Assembly (NCBI GenBank): GCA_044234625.1
Contig: JBIIIP010000002.1
Location: forward strand, 1-64,000
Direction of reading: 5' to 3'
Length of the DNA stretch: 64,000 nucleotides
Source of the DNA: CACORA01 sp044234625
GTDB taxonomy: Bacteria > Planctomycetota > Planctomycetia > Pirellulales > UBA1268
Under the pieces are notes generated by a model. It worked only from the letters and a program-made list of their open reading frames with translations. It ran no database searches and had not been told where the DNA came from. Below are positions 6,504-14,877 of the stretch, in pieces. Position 1 is the first letter of the stretch. The number at the start of each line of letters is the position of its first letter. A program made the translations under genes and the position numbers.

Positions 6504-8657
6504 ATGTCGAGAACCATGCCCACGACCAAGCGTCCGCCGAAACAGACCTCCTCCAAGACAGCCTCCCGGTCGTCCCGGCCGGCCGACGATGCCGGCACCG
6601 CGGAGGCAAACGGCCACGCGGCAGCCAAGCCGGCCCCGACCAAACGCCGGGCCACTGCCCAGGCCCTCGCGGCGGGCCAGCGAGACATTTCCGTCAGCGA
6701 GTTCTTCGCGAAGAACCGCCATCTGCTGGGCTTCGACTCGCCGCGGAAGGCCCTGCTGACGAGCGTCAAGGAGGCCGTCGACAACTCCCTGGACGCCTGT
6801 GAGGAAGCGGGCATCCTCCCGGAGATCTGGGTGCATATCGAGCAGGTGGGCGAGGCCGGCACCCGCTACCGGATGGGCGTGCAGGACAACGGCCCCGGCA
6901 TCGTCCGCAAGCAGATCCCCCTCATCTTCGGCAAGCTGCTCTACGGCTCGAAATTTCACCGGCTGCGGATGAGCCGCGGCCAGCAGGGCATCGGCATTTC
7001 GGCGGCGGGCATGTATGGCGTGCTCACCACCGGAAAGCCGGTGAAGATCATTTCCAAGACCGGACCAAAAGACCGGGCCCACTACTACGAGCTGCGGATC
7101 GACACGAAGACCAACCAGCCCGAGATTCTCAACGGCCGGGGCGAGGGCGTGGAGATTCCGGCCGGCAAGGGGGGCGACGAACTGATGCGGAAGCACGCCA
7201 TCGAGTGGGTGGCGGTGAACGACAAGAGCGACCCGATCGAGCACGGCACCCGCGTGACGATCGAGATGGAGGCGAAGTTTCAGCGGGGCCGCGGCAGCGT
7301 CGAGGAGTATCTCGAGCAGACGGCGATCGCCAACCCGCATGCCCGGATCCACTTCCTTGGACCCGACGGGCAGGAGCGGATCCTGGAGCGGGCCAGCGAC
7401 GAACTGCCGCCCGAGCCCAAGGAGATCAAGCCGCATCCGTACGGCGTCGAGCTCGGCCGCCTGGTGACGATGCTCCAGGAGCAGCCCCGGCTCACGCTCG
7501 CCCAGTTTCTCACGCAGTCGTTCTCGCGGGTGTCGCACGGCACGGCGAAGAAGATCTGCGACGCGGCCAAACTCTCCACACGGGTCACCGCCGGCAAGCT
7601 CGGCCGCGGCGAGGCCGACGCGCTCTTCAAGGCGATCCAAGACACGAAGATCCCGCCGCCGGCCACCGACTGCGTCGTGCCGATCGGCGAGCAGCGGCTC
7701 CTGGCCGGCCTGCGGCAGGTGGTGCCGGGCGAGTTCTTCACCGCGGCCACGCGGCCGCCGGCCGTCTACCGTGGCAACCCGTTCGTGATCGAGGCCGCCC
7801 TCGCCTACGGCGGCGGCGTCGCCGCCCAGAAGATCACCCGCGAAGCGCTCGGCGAATTGGCGGGCGAGAGCGACGCCCGCAGCCTGCGGCAGTTTCTCAC
7901 CACGACGTTTGCCGGGCTCGGCGCCGACGGGGCCGACAAGATCCTCGCCGAGGCCGAGCTCGCGCCGCGGCAGTCGCCGGCGAAGCTCAAAAAGCAGCAA
8001 CTCGACGCCCTCCATGGAGCCATGCAGAACGTGAGCGTCGACGAGGGGCAGAGCATGAACGTGCTCCGCTATGCCAACCGCGTACCACTACAGTTCCAGC
8101 CCGCCGCCTGTGCGGTCACGCAGACGATCACCTCAACCAACTGGCGATCCTACGGTCTTTCACAGTCGCGCGGCGGCCTGCCCAGTGGGCCGGTGACGGC
8201 GATGGTGCACGTGGCCAGCGTGTGGGTGCCGTTCACGAGCGAATCGAAGGAGGCGATCGCCTCGTATCCGGAGATCCAGAAGGAGATCCGGCTCGCCCTC
8301 CAAGCGGTTGGCCGCAAGCTGGGCATGTACATGCGGCGACGGCTGCGGGTGGCCCAGGAGGGGCAGCGGCGGAGCATCTTTCTCCGCTACCTCGGCGAGG
8401 TGGCCACGGCTGTCTCCCACATCAACGGCGCCGACCGGGCGAAGCTCTACGAGCAGTTGCTCGCGGTGGCCAAGAAGAAGACGGCCGAGGCCGACGTGAA
8501 GCTTGACGACCGGGGCCGCCCGATCGAGGAGGAGGAGGATCTCGAGCTCGGCGACAACTGCATCATCGTGCCGCAGACGGTGCCCGGCTCCGTCGCGGAG
8601 TCGGCCGCCCCGGAAGCCGCTCATCCCAGCCACAAAAAGCGCAAGAAGCACCGCTGA
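6504..8657 (+). CDS. top6B: DNA topoisomerase VI subunit B
   Basis: A 717-residue type IIB topoisomerase ATPase subunit. After a Ser/Thr/Lys-rich tail of about 60 residues come the GHKL ATPase motifs: N box KEAVDNSLDACEEAG (about 88-102), G1 box QDNGPGIV (127-134) and the glycine-rich lid RGQQGIGISAAGMYG (158-172). A middle helical region fits the H2TH domain, and the transducer contains VASVWVPFTSESKEAIASYPEI-type sequence around 570-590. It is longer than archaeal B subunits (about 530-620) because of the tail and a middle insertion. The enzyme passes duplex DNA through a double-strand break, but needs the A subunit for cleavage and no top6A is in this window. The frame is open back to 5628, but that part is antisense to two secreted-protein genes and is rejected. 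Confidence 0.92.
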   Translation: MSRTMPTTKRPPKQTSSKTASRSSRPADDAGTAEANGHAAAKPAPTKRRATAQALAAGQRDISVSEFFAKNRHLLGFDSPRKALLTSVKEAVDNSLDACEEAGILPEIWVHIEQVGEAGTRYRMGVQDNGPGIVRKQIPLIFGKLLYGSKFHRLRMSRGQQGIGISAAGMYGVLTTGKPVKIISKTGPKDRAHYYELRIDTKTNQPEILNGRGEGVEIPAGKGGDELMRKHAIEWVAVNDKSDPIEHGTRVTIEMEAKFQRGRGSVEEYLEQTAIANPHARIHFLGPDGQERILERASDELPPEPKEIKPHPYGVELGRLVTMLQEQPRLTLAQFLTQSFSRVSHGTAKKICDAAKLSTRVTAGKLGRGEADALFKAIQDTKIPPPATDCVVPIGEQRLLAGLRQVVPGEFFTAATRPPAVYRGNPFVIEAALAYGGGVAAQKITREALGELAGESDARSLRQFLTTTFAGLGADGADKILAEAELAPRQSPAKLKKQQLDALHGAMQNVSVDEGQSMNVLRYANRVPLQFQPAACAVTQTITSTNWRSYGLSQSRGGLPSGPVTAMVHVASVWVPFTSESKEAIASYPEIQKEIRLALQAVGRKLGMYMRRRLRVAQEGQRRSIFLRYLGEVATAVSHINGADRAKLYEQLLAVAKKKTAEADVKLDDRGRPIEEEEDLELGDNCIIVPQTVPGSVAESAAPEAAHPSHKKRKKHR

Positions 8658-8671
8658 CCGCCGCCGCACAA

Positions 8672-8875
8672 AACGTGGCAACGGGCCACGGCACGGGCCG
8701 CCCCATACGTGGCGACGCGTTACAGCGCGCGCCATCCAACCGTGGCGCCGGACCTCCGGTCTGTCGAATCCGCATGCCACCCACACAGCGGCCCGCGCCA
8801 CCTCCCAACGTGGCGACGAGCCGCAGCGCCCACATCCAACCGTGGCGACGGACCTCCGGTCTGTCGAATCCGCAT
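8672..8875. repeat. Tandem 100-bp repeat with hairpin GACGGACCtccGGTCTGTC
   Basis: The motif CCAACCGTGGCG-CGGACCTCCGGTCTGTCGAATCCGCAT occurs at about 8736-8775 and again 100 bp later at 8836-8875. An upstream half-unit (ACGTGGCGACG) recurs at the same spacing, giving about two copies. The core folds into an 8-bp stem with a G-T pair and a TCC loop. A third isolated core lies at 11137-11163. The array sits directly after the Top6B stop. Function is unknown; it resembles a bacterial REP-like element. Confidence 0.8.
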
Positions 8876-8895
8876 CCCATCCACCGTCTTCCGGC

Positions 8896-9333
8896 TCACT
8901 CGCTGTGGCCCGCCTTGAGCTGCTCGATCTCGGCCTCCAGCCTCTTCACGCGCTCCTCGATCTCGCGAAACTTCTCGCGGGCCTTTTCCATCCGGTCCTT
9001 CATCTCCTCGCGGGCGTGCTGCATCCGCTCACGCGCCTCGGGAGGGAGTTCGCGAGAGGGCCCACCCCACTCGGGTCGGCCTCCCGGACCGGGGCCGCGC
9101 GGAGGGCCGCCGAAGTCGCCATGCGGCGGGCCGCCGGGCCCGCGGCGCGACTCCATCCGATCGAGGAGCCGTTCAAGCCTTTCGCTGATCCGGTCCAACC
9201 GCTCAGCCGTATCGCCCGCGCCCGAATAGGCAGGGGTTTCCTCGGCCCATGTCACCCGGTTCAGCCGTTCGACGGCCACAAGCAGCCCGATGCCGCATGC
9301 CGCCAGACCACACCGTTTCCAGACACTGTTCAT
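8896..9333 (-). CDS. Exported coiled-coil protein, unknown function
   Basis: A 145-residue protein starting at the ATG at 9333, with AGGAG 9 bp upstream. Seen: an N-terminal signal or membrane-anchor segment (CGLAACGIGLLVAVERL), a first heptad region (AERLDRISERLERLLDRMES), a Gly/Pro-rich linker (about 65-95), and a long charged helix (ERMQHAREEMKDRMEKAREK, then IEERVKRLEAEIEQL) that should form a coiled coil. No enzyme motif. Divergent from a methyltransferase gene 38 bp away. Structural or tethering roles in the envelope are possible but unproven. The longer open frame back to 9522 is antisense to the methyltransferase and is not used. Confidence 0.65.
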   Translation of the reverse strand: MNSVWKRCGLAACGIGLLVAVERLNRVTWAEETPAYSGAGDTAERLDRISERLERLLDRMESRRGPGGPPHGDFGGPPRGPGPGGRPEWGGPSRELPPEARERMQHAREEMKDRMEKAREKFREIEERVKRLEAEIEQLKAGHSE

Positions 9334-9371
9334 GAGAAGGCTCCTGAAGAAGGACGTATGCTGCCATTTGA

Positions 9372-10265
9372 ATGAACGGCCCAGCCCCCGAAAAGTTTCG
9401 CGACCCCTCCCTCGTCGATTTCGGGATGACGCCCTCCGGGGGTGGCCGCAGGCTCGAGTTTCTCGGCGGAGTGCTCGTCGATCGGCCGCTCCCGCTCCCC
9501 GACCTGCCGCCCTGTCGGTCACCGGCGGTCTGGCCGCAGGCCGGGGCGGGCTTTCGCGACACGGGGGGTTGGGAACTGGCCCCGGCCGTGCCCGACCCGT
9601 GGGTCGTGCGGGTGCCGCTGGCTGCGGATCGCGGACGCTCTGCGATCACGCTCGAAGTCCGGCCGGCGCCGTCGGGGCAGACCGGCGTGTTTCTCGAGCA
9701 GGTGCCGCAGTGGCAATGGCTGTATCGGTCGACGCCACGCGGCTGCCGGGTGCTCTCGCTGTTTGCCCATTCCGGTGCCGCCACACTAACGCTGGCCGCC
9801 GCTGGTGCGGAGGTGGTGCATGTCGATGCCTCGAAGCAGGCCACGGCGCTGGCCCGCCGCAATGCCGCCGCATCGACGTTGAATGCCGCGCCGATCCGCT
9901 GGCTGTGCGAGGATGCCCGCGGGTTCGTCGCCCGCGAACTGCGCCGCGGCGGCCGCTACGACGGCGTCGTGCTCGACCCGCCGTCGTGGGGCCATGGTCC
10001 GAAGGGGCAGGCCTTCGCGATCGACCGGGATCTCGAGCCGCTCCTCGCGGATCTCGCGCGGCTCCTCGGCCCCGACCGTGGGTCGGGGCCCCGGGGCCCG
10101 CTTCTGATCACGTGCCATTCGCCGCGCTGGCATCATCGCCGGCTCCGCGACACACTGGCGGGGGCGTTTCATCTTTCGGCGTGTGAATCGGGGCGGCTGT
10201 CCTGCACCGATGCCACCGGCCGCGACCTGCCTCTCGGCGATTACGCGCGACACATCCCCGCATGA
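9372..10265 (+). CDS. Class I SAM-dependent methyltransferase, RlmI/RlmK-like (rRNA-type)
   Basis: A 297-residue protein. Seen: SAM-binding motif I VLSLFAHSGAATLTLAAAGA (about 137-156), acidic motif II VHVDASKQA, and motif IV VVLDPPSWGHGP (about 207-218), the DPPxx form found in 23S rRNA base methyltransferases of the RlmI/RlmK group. The N-terminal 100 residues have no PUA domain that I can see. It probably methylates a nucleobase in rRNA; the exact site cannot be told. The stop overlaps the next gene by 4 bp (ATGA), and that gene is also an RNA methyltransferase, so the pair is likely translationally coupled. A TATGCT hexamer at 9357-9362 lies 9 nt before the ATG. Confidence 0.78.
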   Translation: MNGPAPEKFRDPSLVDFGMTPSGGGRRLEFLGGVLVDRPLPLPDLPPCRSPAVWPQAGAGFRDTGGWELAPAVPDPWVVRVPLAADRGRSAITLEVRPAPSGQTGVFLEQVPQWQWLYRSTPRGCRVLSLFAHSGAATLTLAAAGAEVVHVDASKQATALARRNAAASTLNAAPIRWLCEDARGFVARELRRGGRYDGVVLDPPSWGHGPKGQAFAIDRDLEPLLADLARLLGPDRGSGPRGPLLITCHSPRWHHRRLRDTLAGAFHLSACESGRLSCTDATGRDLPLGDYARHIPA

Positions 10266-11098
10266 CAACTCCCTTCGAAGCGATCACGAGCCCGGCCAAT
10301 CCGCGCGTGCGGCAGGCCGCCCGGCTGCGCGAGGCCGACACCCGCCGCGACACCGGCCTCACGCTCGTCGACGGCCGCCGCGAGCTCGCCCGCGCGGTGG
10401 CCGCCGGCGTGGAGATCGTGGAGGTGTTTCTGGATGCCGAGGCTCCTCCGGATGCCGACCGCGACGCCCGGCTGCGCGAACTGGCCGCCCGCGGCACGCC
10501 CATCGTTTCGCTCGCCCGCCGCCCGTTCGAGAAAATCGCCTTCGGCAGCCGCAACGAGGCCGTCGTGGCCGTGGTGCGTTTCACGGCCCAGCCGCTCGGT
10601 GCGCTGCATCTGGCGGCGGATCGCCCGGTGCTCGTGCTTGAGGGCGTGGAGAAGCCCGGCAACCTTGGGGCAGTCCTGCGCACGGCCGATGCCGCCGGCC
10701 TCGCGGGTGTGATCGCCTGCGGCGCGGGCACCGACCCGGCAAATCCGGCGGCCATCCGCGCGAGCCTTGGCACCGTCTTCAGCGTGCCCCTCGCGGTGGC
10801 GACGTCGCAGGAGGCGATCGACTGGTGCGCCGCGAGCGGACGCCGCCTGATCGCGGCCTTGCCCGACGGTGCGACGGCGTGGCACGAAGCCCGGCTCGCT
10901 GGTGATACGGCGATCGTGCTCGGCAGCGAGGCGCATGGCCTCTCGACGGCGTGGCACGAGGCCGGCGAGGCGGGGCTCGTCCATCTGGAAACCATTCGCC
11001 TGCCGATGCTGGGGATCGCCGACAGTCTCAACGTGTCGGCCACGGCAGCGGTCTTGGCCTACGAAGCCCTGCGGCAAGCTTCGGCGCCGGTGCAATAG
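10262..11098 (+). CDS. TrmH/SpoU family RNA 2'-O-methyltransferase
   Basis: A 278-residue SPOUT methyltransferase. Seen: an N-terminal substrate-binding domain starting with ITSPANPRVRQAARL, then the three SpoU motifs: LEGVEKPGNLGAVLRTADAAG (about 125-145; motif 1 N and R), IVLGSEAHGLS (about 218-228; motif 2) and LPMLGIADSLNVSATAAVLAYE (about 248-269; motif 3). These residues bind SAM in the trefoil knot and methylate the ribose 2'-OH of rRNA or tRNA. Within the family it is most like the RlmB/TsnR-type 23S rRNA enzymes; the target cannot be assigned. Overlaps the upstream methyltransferase by 4 bp. Confidence 0.88.
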   Translation: MTTPFEAITSPANPRVRQAARLREADTRRDTGLTLVDGRRELARAVAAGVEIVEVFLDAEAPPDADRDARLRELAARGTPIVSLARRPFEKIAFGSRNEAVVAVVRFTAQPLGALHLAADRPVLVLEGVEKPGNLGAVLRTADAAGLAGVIACGAGTDPANPAAIRASLGTVFSVPLAVATSQEAIDWCAASGRRLIAALPDGATAWHEARLAGDTAIVLGSEAHGLSTAWHEAGEAGLVHLETIRLPMLGIADSLNVSATAAVLAYEALRQASAPVQ

Positions 11099-11136
11099 CC
11101 GGGGGGTTTCTCCGGTCTGTCGCGCCCCGCCAAGAA

Positions 11137-11163
11137 ACGTGGCGACGGACCTCTGGTCTGTCG
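11137..11163 (+). repeat. Isolated copy of the 8.7-kb hairpin repeat core
   Basis: ACGTGGCGACGGACCTCTGG followed by TCTGTCG matches the core of the 8672-8875 repeat with one change in the loop-side arm. It lies in the gap between convergent genes (methyltransferase stop 11098, minus-strand stop 11180). A partial copy (CCGGTCTGTCGCGCC) lies at 11112-11126. It may act as a transcript-end structure. Confidence 0.6.
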
Positions 11164-11179
11164 TGTCCGGCTGCCCCAC

Positions 11180-12364
11180 TTACTGAAAAAACGTCGCCGC
11201 AAACGTGATCTCATCCCCGTGCGCCCGGCAGGCCTCGCGCAACATGTCGATCGCGTCACCAGCCCGCGCCAGCTCCACGAGCGTGGGCAGCATGCCCGTG
11301 GCCTGCATGATGCTCGGCATGCCGCGGTCGTCGGGTCGCGCGATGGCCGCCGCCAGCGCGTCCGCGGGGCGTCCGATGCGCCACAAGAGATATACGAGCG
11401 TGTCGGCGGGAAGCGTGCCCGCCGCGCCGTCGCCCGCGGCGGCCGCGGCTCCGTGAAAAAACGCCACCGCCTCGTCCGTGTCGCGGCCCAGTTGGGCGGC
11501 ATAGAAGAGCCGCGACGCGTGGCCGACCTGCTCGAAGGGGGGCTCACCAGGATAGGTCACCTCCGCGGGCAGCCGGCAGGCATACACGGCCAGTTCCCAC
11601 GCCTTCTCCAGCACCGGCCGCTCCACACACACCCGCGCGATCCGCAGCACCGACTGCAGGTGCGAGACATCCACATGGAAGCTCGGGTCGTTGGCGAGGC
11701 CGCCTGCCGCGTCGAGCAACTCGACGATCGAAGCGGTGGCCGCGATCCGCGCGGGGGCCACGAGGCCGCGTCGTTCGAGGTCGGCTGCGAGCGATGCGAA
11801 CAACTCGCGATACAGATGGTCGACGAGCACCGCGGCCGGCCCGCGTTGCCGCGGCGCCGGCAGCCGCGACACCGCCTGCTCGTAGGCGGTGATCGAGTTG
11901 CACGTGCCCTGCGCTTCGATCACCAGCGCGATGCCGAGGGCGGGATCGACGCCTTCCCAGAGGGCGACGGTGACGATCTCCTGCAGCCGCGCCGCGGCGG
12001 TCTCGTCGTCGGCCGCCGGCTCGCGGGCGAGGGTGGCGAGCCGGGCCGCGACCTCGGCGGGCTCGGCTGCCGCCCGCAGATAGAGCCAGGCCGCGGCCAC
12101 CTGCCCCTCGTCGAGCAGGGCCCAGCCTACTTCACGGCAGGCGGCGAGGGATTGTTCGTCCAGTTTCCGGCGCGTGGCTTCGTCGAGGATGCCGGGATCG
12201 CCGGTGGGCGGAAGGGCGAGCCCGACGCGGGCCGCGAGGAGCCGTAGGTCGAAGAGGGCGTGCCAGCGTCGCCGCGCGATGAGCGAGGCGGCGAGGGTTT
12301 CGAGCATCGCGGCATTGCCGCGGGATGCGGCCGTGGCGGCGAGCATGTCGAAGAGGTCGGACAT
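11180..12364 (-). CDS. Conserved-looking helical protein of unknown function
   Basis: A 394-residue soluble protein; I do not recognise the family. Almost entirely predicted helix, Ala/Leu/Arg-rich, with tandem helical-hairpin character like TPR or alpha-solenoid proteins (ALLDEGQVAAAWLYLRAAAE, RIGRPADALAAAIARPDD, LVELARAGDAIDMLREACRA). Two or three Trp/Tyr/Cys patches (LVDHLYRELFASL, ELAVYACRLPAEVTYPGEPPFEQVGH) may be conserved. No signal peptide. The start at ATG 12364 is supported by a TAGTCT hexamer 6 nt upstream, implying a leaderless transcript. Convergent with the methyltransferase pair. Confidence 0.65.
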   Translation of the reverse strand: MSDLFDMLAATAASRGNAAMLETLAASLIARRRWHALFDLRLLAARVGLALPPTGDPGILDEATRRKLDEQSLAACREVGWALLDEGQVAAAWLYLRAAAEPAEVAARLATLAREPAADDETAAARLQEIVTVALWEGVDPALGIALVIEAQGTCNSITAYEQAVSRLPAPRQRGPAAVLVDHLYRELFASLAADLERRGLVAPARIAATASIVELLDAAGGLANDPSFHVDVSHLQSVLRIARVCVERPVLEKAWELAVYACRLPAEVTYPGEPPFEQVGHASRLFYAAQLGRDTDEAVAFFHGAAAAAGDGAAGTLPADTLVYLLWRIGRPADALAAAIARPDDRGMPSIMQATGMLPTLVELARAGDAIDMLREACRAHGDEITFAATFFQ

Positions 12365-12370
12365 GCCATC

Positions 12371-12376
12371 AGACTA
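12371..12376 (-). promoter_or_regulatory. -10-like TAGTCT, 6 nt before the ATG at 12364
   Basis: Read on the minus strand the hexamer is TAGTCT and the gap to the start codon is 6 nt. The expected transcription start would fall on the ATG. Part of a recurring pattern in this window (see findings). No clear -35 box. Confidence 0.4.
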
Positions 12377-12435
12377 CGGCGCGGAGGGCTGTCGCGACAG
12401 GCTGCCGGCCTGGCGGCGGCCTGCGCCGCGGTCTC

Positions 12436-12795
12436 TCACCGTACGCGAAACTGATACTCGCATCGGTGGCACGAGGGCCGCGTGTCGTAGCCGAGCTGCT
12501 CGGCGGTCGTGAAGCCGCGCCCCGGGGGCAACTGCCAGGGCGCGAGCATGTCGAGCCCTTGCATCGCGCCGTTGCAGCCGCGCCAGCGGGCGCAGGCGTC
12601 GCATGGATCCGGGCAGGCGCACTCATCGTGCTTCGCCCCGCAATACCGCCGACCGCAGCCGGTATTGCCGTAGGGTCTGCCGCCCGCGCCGGAGCCGCAT
12701 TCCCCGCAAGAGAACGGGCTGCCCGCCTCGGCCGTGGCCATGAGCAACAGCGCGAGCGAGAGGCCGAGGATCCCGGGCAGGGCTGTGCGATTCAT
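12436..12795 (-). CDS. Small secreted Cys-rich protein, unknown function
   Basis: A 119-residue protein from the ATG at 12795 (an in-frame GTG at 12813 would add six residues). Seen: a signal peptide (LPGILGLSLALLLMATAEAG) followed by a mature domain with about a dozen cysteines (SCGECGSG, NTGCGRRYCGAKHDECACPDP, CDACARWRGC, SCHRCEYQF). The CxxC pairs suggest a zinc site or disulfide-rich fold. It resembles the Cys-rich secreted protein at 5441-5944 in layout but not in clear sequence. Function unknown; probably periplasmic or surface. Confidence 0.65.
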   Translation of the reverse strand: MNRTALPGILGLSLALLLMATAEAGSPFSCGECGSGAGGRPYGNTGCGRRYCGAKHDECACPDPCDACARWRGCNGAMQGLDMLAPWQLPPGRGFTTAEQLGYDTRPSCHRCEYQFRVR

Positions 12796-12877
12796 GACGG
12801 AGGTATCGGTCACCCCGCGGCGCGATGCTCGGCCGACGCGCCACGACGCCTCACGGTCGCCCCCAGACTGCCCACCT

Positions 12878-14365
12878 TCACCCGCGGGCCACCCGCTCGT
12901 AGAGGGCCAGATAGTCGCGGGCGCTCGAATCCCACGACCAATCCTGTCGCATCACCCGCTGCACGAGCCCGCGCCACAGGTTTGGGTCGGCGTGGGCGTC
13001 GAGGGCCCTGTTCACCGCGTGCTCGAGGGCCAGGGCGTCGTAGGCCTCGAATGTGAATCCGCTGGCCGTGCCGTTGGCGAGCGTGTCGGGGGTGGTGTCG
13101 ACGACCGTGTCGATGAGGCCGCCGGTGGCACGCACGATCGGGATCGCGCCGTAGCGCATGGCGTAGAGCTGGGTGAGGCCGCACGGTTCGAACCGGCTGG
13201 GCACGAGCGTCATGTCGGCGGCGGCCTGCACGAGATGGGCAAGGCCTTCATCGAAGCCGATGAGCGCGTCGATCGTGCCGGGGAAGGTGGCGGCCATCCG
13301 CCGCAGCGCTTCCTCGGTGGCGGCGTTGCCGGTACCGAGCACCACGAAATGCGCCCGCCCGGAGCCGCCCATGCGGCCGAGCAATTCAATGAGGAGGTCC
13401 ACGCCCTTCTGCTCGACGAGCCGGCCGACGAAGGCGATGAGCGGCCGGGCATCGGGGGCGGCGTGGCCGATCCGCGCGGCGAGCGCCACCTTCGCCGCAT
13501 ATTTGCCCTCGTCGAACGACTGTTCGGCGTAGCCGCGGGGAATGTGGGGGTCGGTCTGCGGGTTCCAGGCGTCGGTGTCGATGCCGTTGACGATGCCGGT
13601 GAGCACTTCGCTGCGGGAGGCGAGCACGCCCTCCAGACCGCAGCCTCCTTCCTCACCCTGGATCTCGCGGGCGTACGTGGGGCTCACGGTGGTGATGGCG
13701 TCGGCGAACACGAGGCCCGTCTTGAGGAGGTTGAGTTGCCCGTAAAACTCCATCTGCTGCCAGTTGAAGTATTTCCAGTCGAGGCCGGTGAGGAGCATGT
13801 CCCAGTGCCAGAACACGCCCTGGTAGGCGATGTTGTGGACGGTGATCACCGTCTTGGCGCGGTTCACGGTGGGCCAGGTCTGGTAGAGCAGTTTCTGGTA
13901 GGCGGGCACGAGCCCGGTTTGCCAGTCGTGGCAATGGATGACATCGAAGGGTCGGTCCTGCCGGCAGGCGAGCTCGAGCGCGGCCCGGGAGAAAAACACG
14001 AAGCGTTCCGCGTTGTCGGGGTAGTCTTCGGCGCCGCCGTAGAGCGTGGGGCGGTCGAAGCAGCCGTCGTTGGCGACGAGGAGCACGGTGGGCTCCGGCC
14101 CAGAGCCGTGGGCTGGGAGCCGGCTGCGGAGGATGCGGGCTTCAAGCTGGCGGGTGCCGATGGGCACGCTGAACGTGAGATCGGTGGGCTCCACGGGCAG
14201 CCCGCGGGCGGCGGCCTTGGCGAGGGCTTCGCGGTAGGCGGGGATGACGAGCGTGACGTCGCAGCCGAGCCGAGCCAGGGCGGTGGGCAGAGCGCCGGCC
14301 ACGTCGGCCAATCCGCCGGTTTTGGCGAACGGGGCGGCCTCGCTGGCTACGAACAAGACGCGCAT
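12878..14365 (-). CDS. glgA: Glycogen synthase (ADP-glucose type, GT5)
   Basis: A 495-residue GT5 starch/glycogen synthase, close to the usual 470-500. Seen: the N-terminal ADP-glucose loop VASEAAPFAKTGGLADVAGA (residues 6-25; KTGGL), HCHDWQTGL (about 145-153), and C-terminal nucleotide-binding sequence IAFVGRLVEQKGVDLLIE plus MTLVPSRFEPCGLTQLYAMRYG with the retaining-GT glutamate. It transfers glucose from ADP-glucose to the non-reducing end of an alpha-1,4-glucan in the cytoplasm. No other glg genes adjoin, so it appears monocistronic. A TATACT at 14419-14424 on the minus strand is a candidate -10 about 50 nt upstream of the ATG. Confidence 0.95.
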   Translation of the reverse strand: MRVLFVASEAAPFAKTGGLADVAGALPTALARLGCDVTLVIPAYREALAKAAARGLPVEPTDLTFSVPIGTRQLEARILRSRLPAHGSGPEPTVLLVANDGCFDRPTLYGGAEDYPDNAERFVFFSRAALELACRQDRPFDVIHCHDWQTGLVPAYQKLLYQTWPTVNRAKTVITVHNIAYQGVFWHWDMLLTGLDWKYFNWQQMEFYGQLNLLKTGLVFADAITTVSPTYAREIQGEEGGCGLEGVLASRSEVLTGIVNGIDTDAWNPQTDPHIPRGYAEQSFDEGKYAAKVALAARIGHAAPDARPLIAFVGRLVEQKGVDLLIELLGRMGGSGRAHFVVLGTGNAATEEALRRMAATFPGTIDALIGFDEGLAHLVQAAADMTLVPSRFEPCGLTQLYAMRYGAIPIVRATGGLIDTVVDTTPDTLANGTASGFTFEAYDALALEHAVNRALDAHADPNLWRGLVQRVMRQDWSWDSSARDYLALYERVARG

Positions 14366-14877
14366 CGGACTGGGCTCCCTCGCCCTTGGGTTCAGGCTCT
14401 CAACCTCTCAGCTGAAGAAGTATAGATCACGCTGCCATGCGGTCTGGGATGGTGGCGTCCGCGTGGCAACATGACGGTTGGGTTTTCCTGCGCGGGGCGA
14501 CGGATCCTGGAAACGTTTTGACGGCGATTCTTGACATCCCCTCTCATGGGCGGTTAGCCTCCCGCCGCTCAACTCCCGTGTCGTCTTGGGCTGCCCAGAG
14601 CCCGACGGCAGGCCGTTGTTTTCACACCTTGATGTGCATCCGCCAGACAATCGGTCCCCGTCCGCGTCGGGGACTGTCCGGGAGATTCCCATGGCTCACG
14701 GCCGGCGTTCTCGTGCGCGCACGCGGCGGGCACGAGCGGGCCATCGATCTGTTCACAGCGGTGGCTCACCGGCCCTGAGCCGAGCGGAACGGCCGGAGCC
14801 GCTCGCGGTTTTATAATGGGGCCAGGAACGTGATCGCCCACCCGACCGGCTGCCGACTGAGAGAACCCAACGAACCC
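14366..14877. other. Intergenic region between divergent genes; promoters and a hairpin
   Basis: No gene is recognised. It holds the glgA -10 candidate (minus, 14419-14424), a promoter-like pair TTGACA (14531-14536) and TAGCCT (14555-14560) with 18-bp spacing on the plus strand, a small stem followed by TGTTTT at about 14599-14620, a perfect 7-bp stem GTCCCCG/CGGGGAC at 14654-14674, and a TATAAT box at 14812-14817. A small untranslated transcript from 14567 is conceivable but unproven. Confidence 0.45.
14812..14817 (+). promoter_or_regulatory. -10 box TATAAT for the CBM9-like gene
   Basis: A perfect TATAAT in the very GC-rich context GCGGTTTTATAATGGGGCC. Transcription would start near 14824, leaving a leader of about 54 nt to the ATG at 14878 and arguing against the earlier in-frame start at 14830. 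No clear -35. Confidence 0.5.

Noticed and set aside
13180..13200. GGTTCGAACC resembling a tRNA T-arm
   Set aside because: It lies inside the glgA coding sequence and no cloverleaf can be drawn around it.
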